DNA from: Streptomyces poonensis
GTDB taxonomy: Bacteria; Actinomycetota; Actinomycetes; Streptomycetales; Streptomycetaceae
Assembly: GCF_014650915.1 (NCBI RefSeq)
Contig: NZ_BMVW01000003.1
Location: forward strand, 283,339 to 347,338
Direction: 5' to 3'
Length of the DNA stretch: 64,000 nt
The notes under the pieces were generated by a model. That model made no database searches, had not been told where the DNA came from, and saw only the letters and a list, made by a program, of their open reading frames with translations. Numbering within the stretch: position 1 is the stretch's first letter; each line of letters starts with the position of its first letter. The translations under genes were made by a program, and so were the position numbers. This document shows, one piece after another, positions 54,698-62,964 of this stretch.

Positions 54698-55525
54698 CTA
54701 GGGTCCGTTGCGAAAGTGGATCTTGTTCGTTGATGATCACGTCCTGTGGGACGTGGAGATCTGACGAACGACCAGTGGGCCCGTCTTGAGCCTCTGCTGC
54801 CGACGGGCATCAAGCCGGGTCGGCCGCAGGTGTGGACGCGGCGGCAGCTGATAGACGGCATACGGTGGCGGACCCGGACCGGTGCTCCCTGGCGGGACGT
54901 GCCCGAACGTTATGGGCCGTGGGACCGGGTCTATGACCTGTTCCGGCGCTGGCAGCGGGACGGCACCTGGGCGAGGATCCTCACCCAGCTCCAGGCCGAG
55001 GCGGACGCGAAGGGCCTGATCACCTGGGATGTCAACGTCGACTCCACCGTCTGCCGGGCCCACCGGCACGCCGCCGGAGCGGTGAAAAAGGGGACCTCCA
55101 GAAGGAGCCACCCGGCGGGATCCTCATCGAGCCGGCCGACCACGGCCTCGGACGCTCCCGCGGCGGACTGACCAGCAAAATCCACCTCGCGGTCGAGCAG
55201 GGGCAGAAGCCCTTGTCCGTCGTGATCACGGCTGGGCAGCGGGGCGACTCCCCGCAGTTCGAGCCGGTCTTGGAAGCCATCCGGGTTCCCCGGCTGGGGC
55301 TCGGCAGGCCGCGCAAGCGCCCGGACCGGGTCCGGGCCGACAAGGCGTACGACTCGCGCAGCAATCGCTCCTACCTGCGCAGACGCGGAATCAAGGCCAC
55401 CATCCCGGTTCCGGCGGATCGGGTCCGCCACCGTCTCAAGCGCGGATCGCGTGGCGGGCGGCCGCCAAAGTTCGACAAGGACGACTACAAGCAGCGGCAC
55501 GCGGTCGAGTGCGGGATCTGGTCAC
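54698..55525 (+). mobile_element. IS5-like insertion sequence, copy A, 3' truncated
   Basis: The left end begins with CTAG (54698-54701) and the terminal repeat GGTCCGTTGCGAAAGTGG (from 54702). Two overlapping transposase frames follow (separate entries). The sequence stops matching copy B after HAVECGI (about 55515), so the right end is missing. Confidence 0.8.
54746..55171 (+). CDS. IS5-like transposase, orfA (copy A)
   Basis: A 141-aa frame (MGRGDLTNDQWARLEPLLP, then WTRRQLIDGIRWRTRTG) typical of the DUF4096 N-terminal part of IS5-family transposases. It starts at GTG 54746. At VKKGT (DNA GAAAAAGGGG) the -1 frame takes over with the catalytic DDE part, as in IS5-group elements that use programmed frameshifting. 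The residues after this point in this frame are not meaningful. Confidence 0.8.
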   Translation: MGRGDLTNDQWARLEPLLPTGIKPGRPQVWTRRQLIDGIRWRTRTGAPWRDVPERYGPWDRVYDLFRRWQRDGTWARILTQLQAEADAKGLITWDVNVDSTVCRAHRHAAGAVKKGTSRRSHPAGSSSSRPTTASDAPAAD

Positions 55526-55563
55526 AGCGGTCTGGTCCTCAGGTGCAGCAGCGTTGTCAGTGA
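55092..55563 (+). pseudogene. IS5-like transposase, orfB (copy A), truncated
   Basis: In the -1 frame, after the GAAAAAGGGG site, the product reads [44 protein letters not shown] and [12 protein letters not shown]. This covers the first two catalytic acidic regions. It matches copy B up to ECGI and then changes into unrelated residues, so the final catalytic Glu region ([13 protein letters not shown] in copy B) is lost. Confidence 0.75.
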
Positions 55564-55610
55564 CGTCGGGCATGATCGGCGCGTCAGTTCTTCTCAGGGG
55601 GCGGGGCACT

Positions 55611-55952
55611 ATGCCGATCACGGACCAGCAGGTGGCGGAGCATGCGTTTTTGCGGCAGCTGTACGCGGACTCGTACTTCCCCGATCACGTTGTCGACAAG
55701 GGCCGGGTGATCTTGCTGCGGCTGTGTGAGCGGATTGAGGCTGAGCGGCCGTCGGATCTGTCGGCTCTGTATGCACTCACCCAGGCCGCGACGGAGGAGT
55801 TCAACCTCTTGGAGGCGGAGTTCGAGGCAGCCGGGAGTGAGATCGAGACGGTTGCGCGGGAAGTGATCGCTGAGGACTTCTGGTTCGTCGCGTCCGCCTA
55901 CGGGTTCACGGACGCGGACGTAGAGGAGCTGATCGCTACCCGGGACTGGTGA
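55611..55952 (+). CDS. DUF5713 family protein
   Basis: A 113-aa acidic protein (MPITDQQVAEHAFLRQLY; HVVDKGRVILLRLCERIE; EELIATRDW at the end) that fits the DUF5713 family along its length. Function unknown. It lies between the broken end of IS copy A and the tail of IS copy B and is carried by the IS5-like structure. Start ATG 55611; the in-frame extension upstream is IS sequence. Confidence 0.85.
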   Translation: MPITDQQVAEHAFLRQLYADSYFPDHVVDKGRVILLRLCERIEAERPSDLSALYALTQAATEEFNLLEAEFEAAGSEIETVAREVIAEDFWFVASAYGFTDADVEELIATRDW

Positions 55953-55981
55953 GCAACGTTCGGAAGCGATCCAGCCGCTGG

Positions 55982-56560
55982 TCAGAGCCATTCGTTGAGG
56001 GCCGCGATCAGCACGGTCGCTTCGTAGCGGACGGCGAGCTTGTCGTACCTCGTGGCCACGGCCCGGTGGCGCTTGAGGCGGTTGATCCCGCACTCGACGG
56101 CATGCCGCACGTGGTAGTCGGCCCTGTCGAACTTCGGTGGCCGGCCGCCTCGCGAACCGAGCTTGCGACGGTTGCGGACACGGTCCGCGGGGACCGGGAT
56201 GGTCGCCTTGATACCGCGTCGTCGCAGGTAGGAACGGTTACGGCGGGAGTCGTAGGCCTTGTCGGCCCGCACCCGGTCGGGTCGTCGGCGAGGCCGGCCG
56301 CGTCCCAGCCGGGGGACCCGGATCGCTTCCAGAACGGGCTCGAACTGCGGGGAATCGCCCCGTTGCCCGGCGGTGATCAGCACGGACAGCGGCTTCTGCC
56401 CCTGCTCGACAGCGAGATGGATCTTGGTCGTCAGCCCGCCCCGGGAACGTCCGAGGCCGTGGTCGGCCGGCTCCACAGCGAGGCCGCCGGGCGGCTCCTT
56501 CTGCAGGGCCCCTTTTTCGACGCCCCGGCGGCGTGCTGGTGGGCCCGGCAGACGGTGGAG
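55982..56560 (-). CDS. IS5-like transposase, orfB (copy B), full C-terminus
   Basis: From the GAAAAAGGGG shift site this frame encodes [55 protein letters not shown] and the complete end [21 protein letters not shown] to LNEWL. All three catalytic acidic regions are present. Expression needs a -1 frameshift from orfA, which in this copy is interrupted by a stop near its start. Confidence 0.78.
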   Translation of the reverse strand, partial: LHRLPGPPARRRGVEKGALQKEPPGGLAVEPADHGLGRSRGGLTTKIHLAVEQGQKPLSVLITAGQRGDSPQFEPVLEAIRVPRLGRGRPRRRPDRVRADKAYDSRRNRSYLRRRGIKATIPVPADRVRNRRKLGSRGGRPPKFDRADYHVRHAVECGINRLKRHRAVATRYDKLAVRYEATVLIAALNEWL

Positions 56561-56856
56561 TCGACGTTCACGTCCCAGGTGATCAGGCCCTTCGCGTCGG
56601 CCTCGACCTGCAACTGAGTGACGATCCGGGCCCAGGTGCCGTCCCGCTGCCAACGCCGGAACAGGTCATACACCCGGTCCCACGGGCCATAGCGTTCCGG
56701 CACATCGCGCCAGGGAGCACCGGTCCGAGTCCGCCACCGTATGCCGTCGATCAGCTGCCGCCGCGTCCACACCGGCGGACGGCCCGGCTTGATGCCTCAC
56801 GGCAGCAACGGCTCCAGCCGGGCCCACTGCTCGTTCGTCAGATCACCACGCCCCAC
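56431..56856 (-). pseudogene. IS5-like transposase, orfA (copy B), nonsense mutation
   Basis: The frame starts at GTG 56856 with GRGDLTNEQWARLEPLLP and then meets TGA at 56797-56799, exactly where copy A has ACG (LLPTGIK). After the stop it reads on as GIKPGRPPVWTRRQLIDG. The codon change is two bases. orfA could restart only at an internal GTG (56772). Confidence 0.78.
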
Positions 56857-56900
56857 AAGGCCTGATCATCTATGACCAAGATCCACTTTCGCAACAGACC

Positions 56901-58193
56901 CTAGGCGGGACCGAACCAGCCGCCGTTGCGGTAGGCGGACTCGAAGGTGCGGGTGAACTCCAGCGGGAAGCTGCCGGGGAGGGTGACGTCGGTCTGCGGC
57001 AGCACCATGCGGCCGGTGGCCATGTCGACCGGCTCGTTCCGCAGGACCTTGCAGTTCAGGTCCCGCGCCAGATCGCCGAGGCGTTCCCTGACGGACTTGC
57101 GGGCGGTCTCCTTCGCACCCTGCTCGACGGCCTCCTTCACACCAGTCTTGACCGCCCCTTTGAGGCCGCCCTTGGCGGCGCCGCCCGCGCCTTTGCCGCC
57201 GAGGAGGTCGATGGCGATGCTGCCGAGGGCTTCCGCGGGGTCGCGCCAGTTCTGGTTCTTCACGATGCCCACCAGGCGTTCGGGGTGGGCGACGGTGGAG
57301 GCGAGACCGGTGAGGACACCGTTGGCGTTCTGGAGGTACTGGCCGGGGTGAGTCAGGTTGTACGGGTCGGTGGGATTGAGCATCCGTACCAGGCCGACCG
57401 TCTCACCGAGGGCTTTCAGCGCGCCCATGGACATGTGCATGCTGTTGAGGGCCAGTCCCTCGGCCATGTCCCGGCCCATGGACTTCACCAGGCCCCAGCC
57501 GCCCGGCGGCCCCGGCGCCAGCCGCACCAGGCCCATCATGGTGTCCTTGGCCCGGCGGGCAGCGTCGTCCCGCTGGTGGCGGGCCTCGTCCACCATGTGC
57601 TGCGCCCGCTCTAGATCGGCCTTGCCCGGGTCCTGGAACGGAGCGGGCCGGGGGCCGGGATCCTGCCCGGCCTCGTTCTTCCGGTTTTACTCGTCCGCCG
57701 TCGCGTTGTAGTCGGCCACCGCCTTCTCCGACGCGGCCTTGGCCTGCTTGAAGAGTGCGACGGCCTCCTTGGCCTGCCCCTGAGCCCACTGCACCGTGGA
57801 GGCGTACTGCACCAGTGCCTTCGCCGCCTCCTCGCACGCGTCGGCGGCGGAGAGCCAGAACTTCGGCTGCGGCTCGAACTCGGCCCGGAACGCACCCCCG
57901 GCCTCGCCCTCCCAGCCGTGGACATCGAGGCCCTTCATCCCGGTGCCCAGCCGGTCGAACGCCTTGAAGAAGTCCCGCAGATGCTCCGCCCGGTCCGTCA
58001 GCTTCTCCGCGTCACCGTGGATGATCTCCTTCGGGTCCTCGGTCTGGCCGAGCTGCCGCTCGGCGACGTCCGCGCCGAGCTTGTCCGCCGTCCACTCGGA
58101 TCCGTCCCGTACGCCCTCGGCCGCACCCTCCAGCCCTACCGCATCGAGACCGTCGGCGGCCTTGCCCCCGGCCCACTCGATCCCCCGAAGCAC
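56901..58193 (-). pseudogene. WXG100/RHS-type secreted-protein gene, split and 3' truncated
   Basis: One frame encodes a WXG-like N-terminal domain (ADGLDAVGLEGAAEGV; LDVHGWEGEAGGAFRAEF) of the kind seen in putative T7SS-secreted RHS proteins, then the TAA at 57687-57689, and then, still in frame, GQDPGPRPAPFQDPGKADL and a linker to ADVTLPGSFPLEFTRTFES-like RHS start sequence ending WFGPA. The final TAG is part of the CTAG of IS copy B. Intact homologues continue WFGPSWAS for over a thousand residues. So the gene has a nonsense codon in the middle and has lost its RHS repeats and toxin end. Confidence 0.82.
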
Positions 58194-58263
58194 TTCACCG
58201 ACCCGGGCGATCCTCGTTCTTCACGCCAGGCAGCTGCTGGCTGAGCAATGGCCCAGGAGTGCA

Positions 58264-58791
58264 TCATGCGCCAGTGAGCGGTACCGCACTCACGACGGCG
58301 ACCGCCGGCAGCAGCATGAGGACAGCGCTGTGCACGCATCTGTTCTTCGTCCGGGCGATACGACTGGTCCCGGTCAGCGCGCGGAAGAGGCGGGCGTACG
58401 GGTCGGAGGTGCTAGCGAGGAGTTCGGCGGACAGTTGGGCACACTTGTCCGCCTGGACCACGTCCTCGTAGTAGGCGAGGATCCGGGAGCTGTTCTTGGC
58501 TCCTGCTCCGTGACGCGGCAGAAGCGCCGCCAGGAGAAGCAGGAGGGCCATGGCTGTGGTGGCTGTTGCCGTCCACCGCAGCCACTGGGCCCAGAGAGCG
58601 TCGGGCGGGTGGCGTACCAAGAGGAGTCCGAGCAGCGATCCCCCGGTGGCGAGCAGCACGGCGGCCTTACCGTCGGCGCGGCCTATCTCGGCGTGGTTGT
58701 GGGCGATCAGCTCACGTGACAGTGCCACTACGTCCTGCGGCTCGGTCCCGTCCGGTGACCGGCGGGCGGGAAGCAGGCGGCGGGGGATCAC
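58264..58791 (-). CDS. PycTM-like membrane effector (Pycsar effector family)
   Basis: A 175-aa protein with three hydrophobic helices (about residues 43-59, 74-92, 153-171). The stretch RADGKAAVLLATGGSLLG, the ILAYYEDVVQ segment and the RLFRALTG ... IARTKNRCVHSAVLML region fit the PycTM family (DUF5706-like). In known Pycsar systems, PycTM is activated by cyclic pyrimidine nucleotides and damages the inner membrane. The ATG (58789-58791) overlaps the upstream stop as ATGA, making it the last gene of the four-gene operon. Family assignment is by pattern, not by a search. Confidence 0.72.
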   Translation of the reverse strand: MIPRRLLPARRSPDGTEPQDVVALSRELIAHNHAEIGRADGKAAVLLATGGSLLGLLLVRHPPDALWAQWLRWTATATTAMALLLLLAALLPRHGAGAKNSSRILAYYEDVVQADKCAQLSAELLASTSDPYARLFRALTGTSRIARTKNRCVHSAVLMLLPAVAVVSAVPLTGA

Positions 58792-59696
58792 AGTCGGTTC
58801 CCGTACGGTTCGTCCCCGTTCCCCGCGGTGCCGGTGCCACCGATCCGGCGCAGCACCTCGTCGCCCTGCGGGACGCCCACGTCGCTGAGCACGCGCGCCA
58901 GGTTGACTCCGACGAAGCCCCGGTCTTCGGGTGTCAATGACTGGAGTGTCGCCGCCAGGGTGTGTTCCCAGCTGTTGGGGTCGGAGAGGAGGTCGCGGTG
59001 GGTCACCGTCCAGTCGAGCACGTCTCTTGCCTGCTCCGGCTGGTGCAACAGCCAGAGGGCTGCCAGACCGACGGGACCGCCCGCGACGACCTCCCGGTAG
59101 AAGCGGTACGCCTCGCGGTGGGCTTCGCCGAAGCCTGACGGCAGGACGGGTCCCGCGCCGGCGCCGGGTGTGGGGCGGAGTGCGGCAGGTGGGTCCAGGA
59201 ACCAGTAGGTGAGACCGGTATCGCCGATCACCTGAGGGCTGTCGGGGGGTGCGATCTCGGCCGTGCCGAGGTGGGGTGGTGGCTTGCGTAGCGGGTCGGC
59301 GTCGCCGGGCAGGGTGGCGTAGCGGCTGATGTGACTGACGATCAGATCCCGGGCGTGCTCCTCAGTGATCCGGTTCCTTGCAACGTTGACCGGATTGCTG
59401 ACCTTCCAGGCGATCCCGTAGCGGGCGGGGGACTTCGGCGGTCTGCGCAGGATGTCGACGGACATCCGCCGCTCCGTGAGTGACACCCACATGGCGCCGG
59501 AGAAGGTTCCCTGACGGACCTCGCGCGCCGTCGGCCGCGGGTAACCCCAGTAGTCACCACTGCGCGGTGGCACCATCGCGTCGTCTCCGTCGTCCGCCAG
59601 GAAGACCAGGGCCCGGTCGTCCGGGGCACCGAAGCGGAGGCGGACCAGCTGCCAGACCGGCGAGGACTGCAACGGTGTGATGAGCGGGTCGGTCAT
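58788..59696 (-). CDS. Unknown protein of the cyclase/STAND operon (302 aa)
   Basis: I do not recognise a defined family. The protein is soluble with no signal peptide. The N-terminal 120 residues (ALVFLADDGDD, WVSLTERRMSVDI, YGIAWKVSNPVNVA) faintly resemble an SPFH/band-7-like beta-rich core that has a similar ERRMxVDI and xWxVxNPV pattern; this is weak. The C-terminal half (FYREVVAGGPVGLAALWLL; TLAATLQSLTPEDRGFVGVNLARVL) is helical. It is coupled by ATGA overlaps on both sides, so it is very likely part of the same system, possibly linking the STAND protein to the membrane effector. Confidence 0.75.
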   Translation of the reverse strand: MTDPLITPLQSSPVWQLVRLRFGAPDDRALVFLADDGDDAMVPPRSGDYWGYPRPTAREVRQGTFSGAMWVSLTERRMSVDILRRPPKSPARYGIAWKVSNPVNVARNRITEEHARDLIVSHISRYATLPGDADPLRKPPPHLGTAEIAPPDSPQVIGDTGLTYWFLDPPAALRPTPGAGAGPVLPSGFGEAHREAYRFYREVVAGGPVGLAALWLLHQPEQARDVLDWTVTHRDLLSDPNSWEHTLAATLQSLTPEDRGFVGVNLARVLSDVGVPQGDEVLRRIGGTGTAGNGDEPYGNRL

Positions 59697-61783
59697 GCGG
59701 TGAGCCCTTCTGCTGTGGAGGCCGTACGGGTGCGGTGACGGCGCAGGACGAACCGCAGGACGCCACGGTGGGCGCGGGCCCTGGCGGCCAGTGCGGCAAG
59801 GAAGTGCGGGAAGGCGGCGCGCTGCCGTAGTTCGGGATCGCTCTCGATCAGGGACAGACCCGCTGCCATCGACTCGTGGGTGGCGGGGTCGTCCAGGGCT
59901 GTGACCACGAGGGCGAAGACCTCGCCGAAATGGTCCGGAAGCAGGTCGGCCAGACGCGTGCGCCCCGCACTCGGCACAGGGGGCCGGGGAAACGCCGCAA
60001 GGCTCATCGACTCGATGACATGGACTGCCAGAATGTGGCGCGCTGTACCCGCACCGGCTTCCTGCCACTCCCGCAGCTGATCGAGGACGGGCTTGCGGTT
60101 GGTGCTTTCCGACAGAAGGGTGCTGAGCGCGAAGGACACTGCGGAACTCAGTACGGGATCCAGTTCCCCGGCCGACCGATCGAGCACGGTGTCCAGTAAT
60201 TGCAGGGCGACGCCGGGGCGGGCCAGGCCGAAGCTGCCGGCACAAGTCTCGGCCACGGTGCAGCGCAGAGGGACGGAGGCGGCCCGGCTCCAGCGCCGCA
60301 ACTGCTCCCGTACCGGACCACTGAAAGCGGGGTGCTCGGCCATTTCCCCCAGCGCGTAGGCCACCAGACGGCGGTGCCAGCGCCTGACCGACGCGGCGAA
60401 GGGATACAGCTGGCGGAACGTGTCCGGACCCGTCGCATGGATGAGTGTCTTTCCGATCGCCTGTCCCGCCGCCAGTTCGACACCGGAGTAGTGGGGAGCT
60501 TGGTCCAGGGTCTTCCACAGCAGGTCCGCCATGCCCTCGTAGGACAGCCACAGACATCGCAGCAGCGCGTCCGAGCGGTGCCGGCCGGAGAAGACGACCG
60601 GTTGGACCGGGTAAGGCTGCGCTGCATCGTGCCGGAGCGGCAGCAGGCGGGCGCCAACGGCTTCCAGCCGGTGCTCGAAGGCCGGTCCAAGGACATCACG
60701 GCGCGTCCGCGACCGCTCGGTAACCGTCTCGCCTGTACCGGTACGCTGCGGTGGCACGGTCGCGGCGGATGCCGGCGGGCCGCCGCGTTCATCAATGAGG
60801 GGGCGCAGGATCGCGCTGAACTTCTCGATGACGGTGCGGTCCAGTCCGGGCAACAGCGCGATCGTCGCCATCAGGGCGAGCCGATCGGCTCGGTCGCACG
60901 CCTCCGCCAGCGCTTCATGAGCCGCGGCAGGACTGCCGGTCCGTAAATCTCCCAGTACGGAGGCAGCGGACCTTCCCGACACGACGAGATCACACAGCGC
61001 CTCAACTACGTCGACACCGTCCTGCGGCATTCCATGATCGTTCAGGTGAGCGACGAAGTCGGCCGAGGCGAGCTGCCGCAGCACGGTGGCCCTCTGCTCA
61101 GAGGTAAGAGCACCGGCCGTGGTCATCAGGTCCAGGCGCTTCTTGGCCACCGTGGCTGACGAGGGCGGATGGTGCACGACCTGCCAGGGCGCCGTCTCTC
61201 CGGAGAGCACCGCCTCCGCCCGTACGGTGATCACCAGACGGGCCCCGGCTCGGCGCAGCTTCCCGGCCAGATCGTTCAGCGCGACTTCGCCGAGCGAAAC
61301 GGCAGCCGCCGGGGACAGCCCTTGCAGCAGATAGCCTCGTCGGCCCGTAGGGCTCCACCGCGAGAGGTCGTCCGGCGCGTCGAGGCCAGTAATGCCGTCG
61401 GTTCCGTACCGCTCCTCCAACAGTGCGAACGCGGTGGTGCTCGCACCCGTGCCACTGCCGGCCCTCAACAACAGGATGCCGCTGTTGTCCAGTACCTTGC
61501 GGCACTCCGCATACGACGGTGGTTCGACGAACCCGTGCAAGCGGGCGTGCACGTCTTCCGCGGGATACGGCCCCTCCCGCAGGCGGGGCTTGACGACCTT
61601 GTTCGTGGCATCCTCGTCGGGCGATACCTCGTTGAACGTCATGTTGATGTCACGCACGACACCCATGACCGCCAGACCCTTGCCCAGCCGTTGCTGATTG
61701 TCGCGGTACAAGTTCCCTGCATCCGGTCGGCTGTCTGCGTCCGGGTCGTACGGTCCGAAGGCCGCGTCCGCGTCGGCGGTCAC
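59693..61783 (-). CDS. STAND-like P-loop protein with N-terminal signalling motif
   Basis: A 696-aa protein. Residues 29-50 (NQQRLGKGLAVMGVVRDINM) match a motif at the C-terminus of the cyclase encoded just upstream. A P-loop-like RAGSGTGASTTAFALL follows at about 107-122; the conserved Lys is replaced by Ala, a degenerate Walker A. ARLVITVRAE (about 181-190) is placed like the STAND sensor Arg. The remainder is all-helical repeat-like sequence. STAND proteins couple ligand sensing to oligomerisation of effectors. Its ATG overlaps the cyclase stop (ATGA) and its stop overlaps the next start. Confidence 0.78.
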   Translation of the reverse strand: MTADADAAFGPYDPDADSRPDAGNLYRDNQQRLGKGLAVMGVVRDINMTFNEVSPDEDATNKVVKPRLREGPYPAEDVHARLHGFVEPPSYAECRKVLDNSGILLLRAGSGTGASTTAFALLEERYGTDGITGLDAPDDLSRWSPTGRRGYLLQGLSPAAAVSLGEVALNDLAGKLRRAGARLVITVRAEAVLSGETAPWQVVHHPPSSATVAKKRLDLMTTAGALTSEQRATVLRQLASADFVAHLNDHGMPQDGVDVVEALCDLVVSGRSAASVLGDLRTGSPAAAHEALAEACDRADRLALMATIALLPGLDRTVIEKFSAILRPLIDERGGPPASAATVPPQRTGTGETVTERSRTRRDVLGPAFEHRLEAVGARLLPLRHDAAQPYPVQPVVFSGRHRSDALLRCLWLSYEGMADLLWKTLDQAPHYSGVELAAGQAIGKTLIHATGPDTFRQLYPFAASVRRWHRRLVAYALGEMAEHPAFSGPVREQLRRWSRAASVPLRCTVAETCAGSFGLARPGVALQLLDTVLDRSAGELDPVLSSAVSFALSTLLSESTNRKPVLDQLREWQEAGAGTARHILAVHVIESMSLAAFPRPPVPSAGRTRLADLLPDHFGEVFALVVTALDDPATHESMAAGLSLIESDPELRQRAAFPHFLAALAARARAHRGVLRFVLRRHRTRTASTAEGLTA

Positions 61784-62685
61784 CGGTGGTCTCCGGCTCC
61801 ACCGGCCTGCTTGTCGCCGGCCACGTTGTCACCGCTGCCCCAGTGCTGATTGGTGCCTCGGTAGGAGGTAGAGCCGCCGGTGTACGTGATGTCCCTTCCG
61901 ACGTTCCCCATGACGGCGGCACCCTCGCCCACGCTCTGGGAGTTACCGCTGTAGTGAGTGTCGTGTCGCGCCTTCGCATCCCGCCCCTGTCCGGCGGTCT
62001 CGACTTGGTCCGCGGACTCCCCGCGCGGTCGTACACCAGCCTGTACGAGGTTCCCGGACGGCGACGGAACGTAGAGCCAGGCCCTCTGCGCGAAGACCTT
62101 GCCCTCCACGGTGGCCGGCACCTCCACACAGCGGTCGGGGTGCAGTCCGGTGTACCCGCCGAGGACGACGTCTTCATAGACGCGCTGCGAGATGATCGCC
62201 GCCAGGTGGGTGATCTGCTCGCTCGCCGCGGCGAGGATGGCCTTGACCGGGCGGGAGTCCAGCAGCCGGTGCGTGTCGTTGCGGGCGGTGCCGTTGCCGT
62301 CACCCGGGCTGTCCCCGTCCGGCAGCGGTCCGACGTGAACGCTGACCCGAAGCCTGATCCGAGGGCCGACGCTCTGCTGGTTGTACGCACCGAGGACGTC
62401 GTCCAGCACGCCCAGGAACGGCCAGAGGACCGAGGGCAGCAGCGTCGGCTCGAAACCGAACACCACACCGTCCCCGGCATTGGCCGGGAAACGCTTGGAG
62501 TCGCGCAGCTCGTGCAGACCGGCTCGCTCCAGCGCTTGGTCCACGAGCTCGGGGATCAACTGACTCACCGGACCGTGCTGCACAGCGGGAAGACCTGTGA
62601 AGTCTTTCGCGTCGACGGCGAACAGAGCGCGGTAGGGAGGAAGCGGCCGACTTGCGACATACGGAACGGGGACGGGTGCGGGCAT
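61780..62685 (-). CDS. Class III nucleotide-cyclase-like protein with C-terminal signalling motif
   Basis: A 301-aa protein with the adenylate/guanylate-cyclase fold. VDAKDFTGL carries the first metal Asp (D25) and NAGDGVVFGF the second (D72); SQRVYEDVV (166-174) is the typical C-terminal strand. In Pycsar systems such enzymes make cCMP or cUMP. The C-terminus (about 220-301) is Gly/Ser-rich and disordered, with the motif SQSVGEGAAVMG ... RDIT (249-266) shared with the STAND protein and a GSGDNVAGDK phrase near the end. AGGAG lies 7 nt before the start at 62683-62685. The substrate nucleotide cannot be read from the sequence. Confidence 0.78.
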   Translation of the reverse strand: MPAPVPVPYVASRPLPPYRALFAVDAKDFTGLPAVQHGPVSQLIPELVDQALERAGLHELRDSKRFPANAGDGVVFGFEPTLLPSVLWPFLGVLDDVLGAYNQQSVGPRIRLRVSVHVGPLPDGDSPGDGNGTARNDTHRLLDSRPVKAILAAASEQITHLAAIISQRVYEDVVLGGYTGLHPDRCVEVPATVEGKVFAQRAWLYVPSPSGNLVQAGVRPRGESADQVETAGQGRDAKARHDTHYSGNSQSVGEGAAVMGNVGRDITYTGGSTSYRGTNQHWGSGDNVAGDKQAGGAGDHR

Positions 62686-62894
62686 GCGGCATCTCCTCTT
62701 GGACGGTGTGAGGGTTCCAGCGCCGGTGATCGGCTGATTCGAGGTTCCGCTGCTTCCCGCCGTCCGACTGCACAGTGCTGGGCACTTCGCGCGTGTCCCG
62801 TGTCACAGGCCGAGGATGTCGAGGGCGACGGTCTCGTCCCCGGGCCGGTACGGGAGCCATGCAGCCGAGGCTCAGGAGCAGACGCCGCGTCAGC

Positions 62895-62964
62895 GCGTTC
62901 TGCGTTCTGCGTTCTGCGCTCTGCGTTCTGCGTTCTGCGTTCTGCGTTCTGCGTTCTGCGTTCT
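62895..62964. repeat. 7-bp tandem repeat, ten units
   Basis: Ten head-to-tail copies of GCGTTCT (unit 4 is GCGCTCT), 70 bp, ending in the stop codon of the Crp/Fnr gene and lying in the 277-bp gap before the cyclase operon. Slipped-strand expansion here could change the Crp stop or the spacing to the operon. Confidence 0.92.

Larger units (their letters stand above)
55953..56904 (-). mobile_element. IS5-like insertion sequence, copy B, inverted
   Basis: The outer end has CAAGATCCACTTTCGCAACA (from 56877) reaching GACC at 56900 and then CTAG (56901-56904); this is the inverse of the copy A end (23 of 24 bases identical). The inner end near 55955-55978 has no clean repeat, only a weak resemblance (GATCGCTTCCGAACG). 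orfA has an in-frame TGA, so this copy is probably inactive too. Confidence 0.8.

Noticed and set aside
55955..55978. GATCGCTTCCGAACG as the inner terminal repeat of IS copy B
   Set aside because: Similarity to the true end is too weak to define an element boundary.
62895..62964. Regular repeats resembling a CRISPR-like array
   Set aside because: The units are 7 bp head-to-tail with no spacers; it is a microsatellite.
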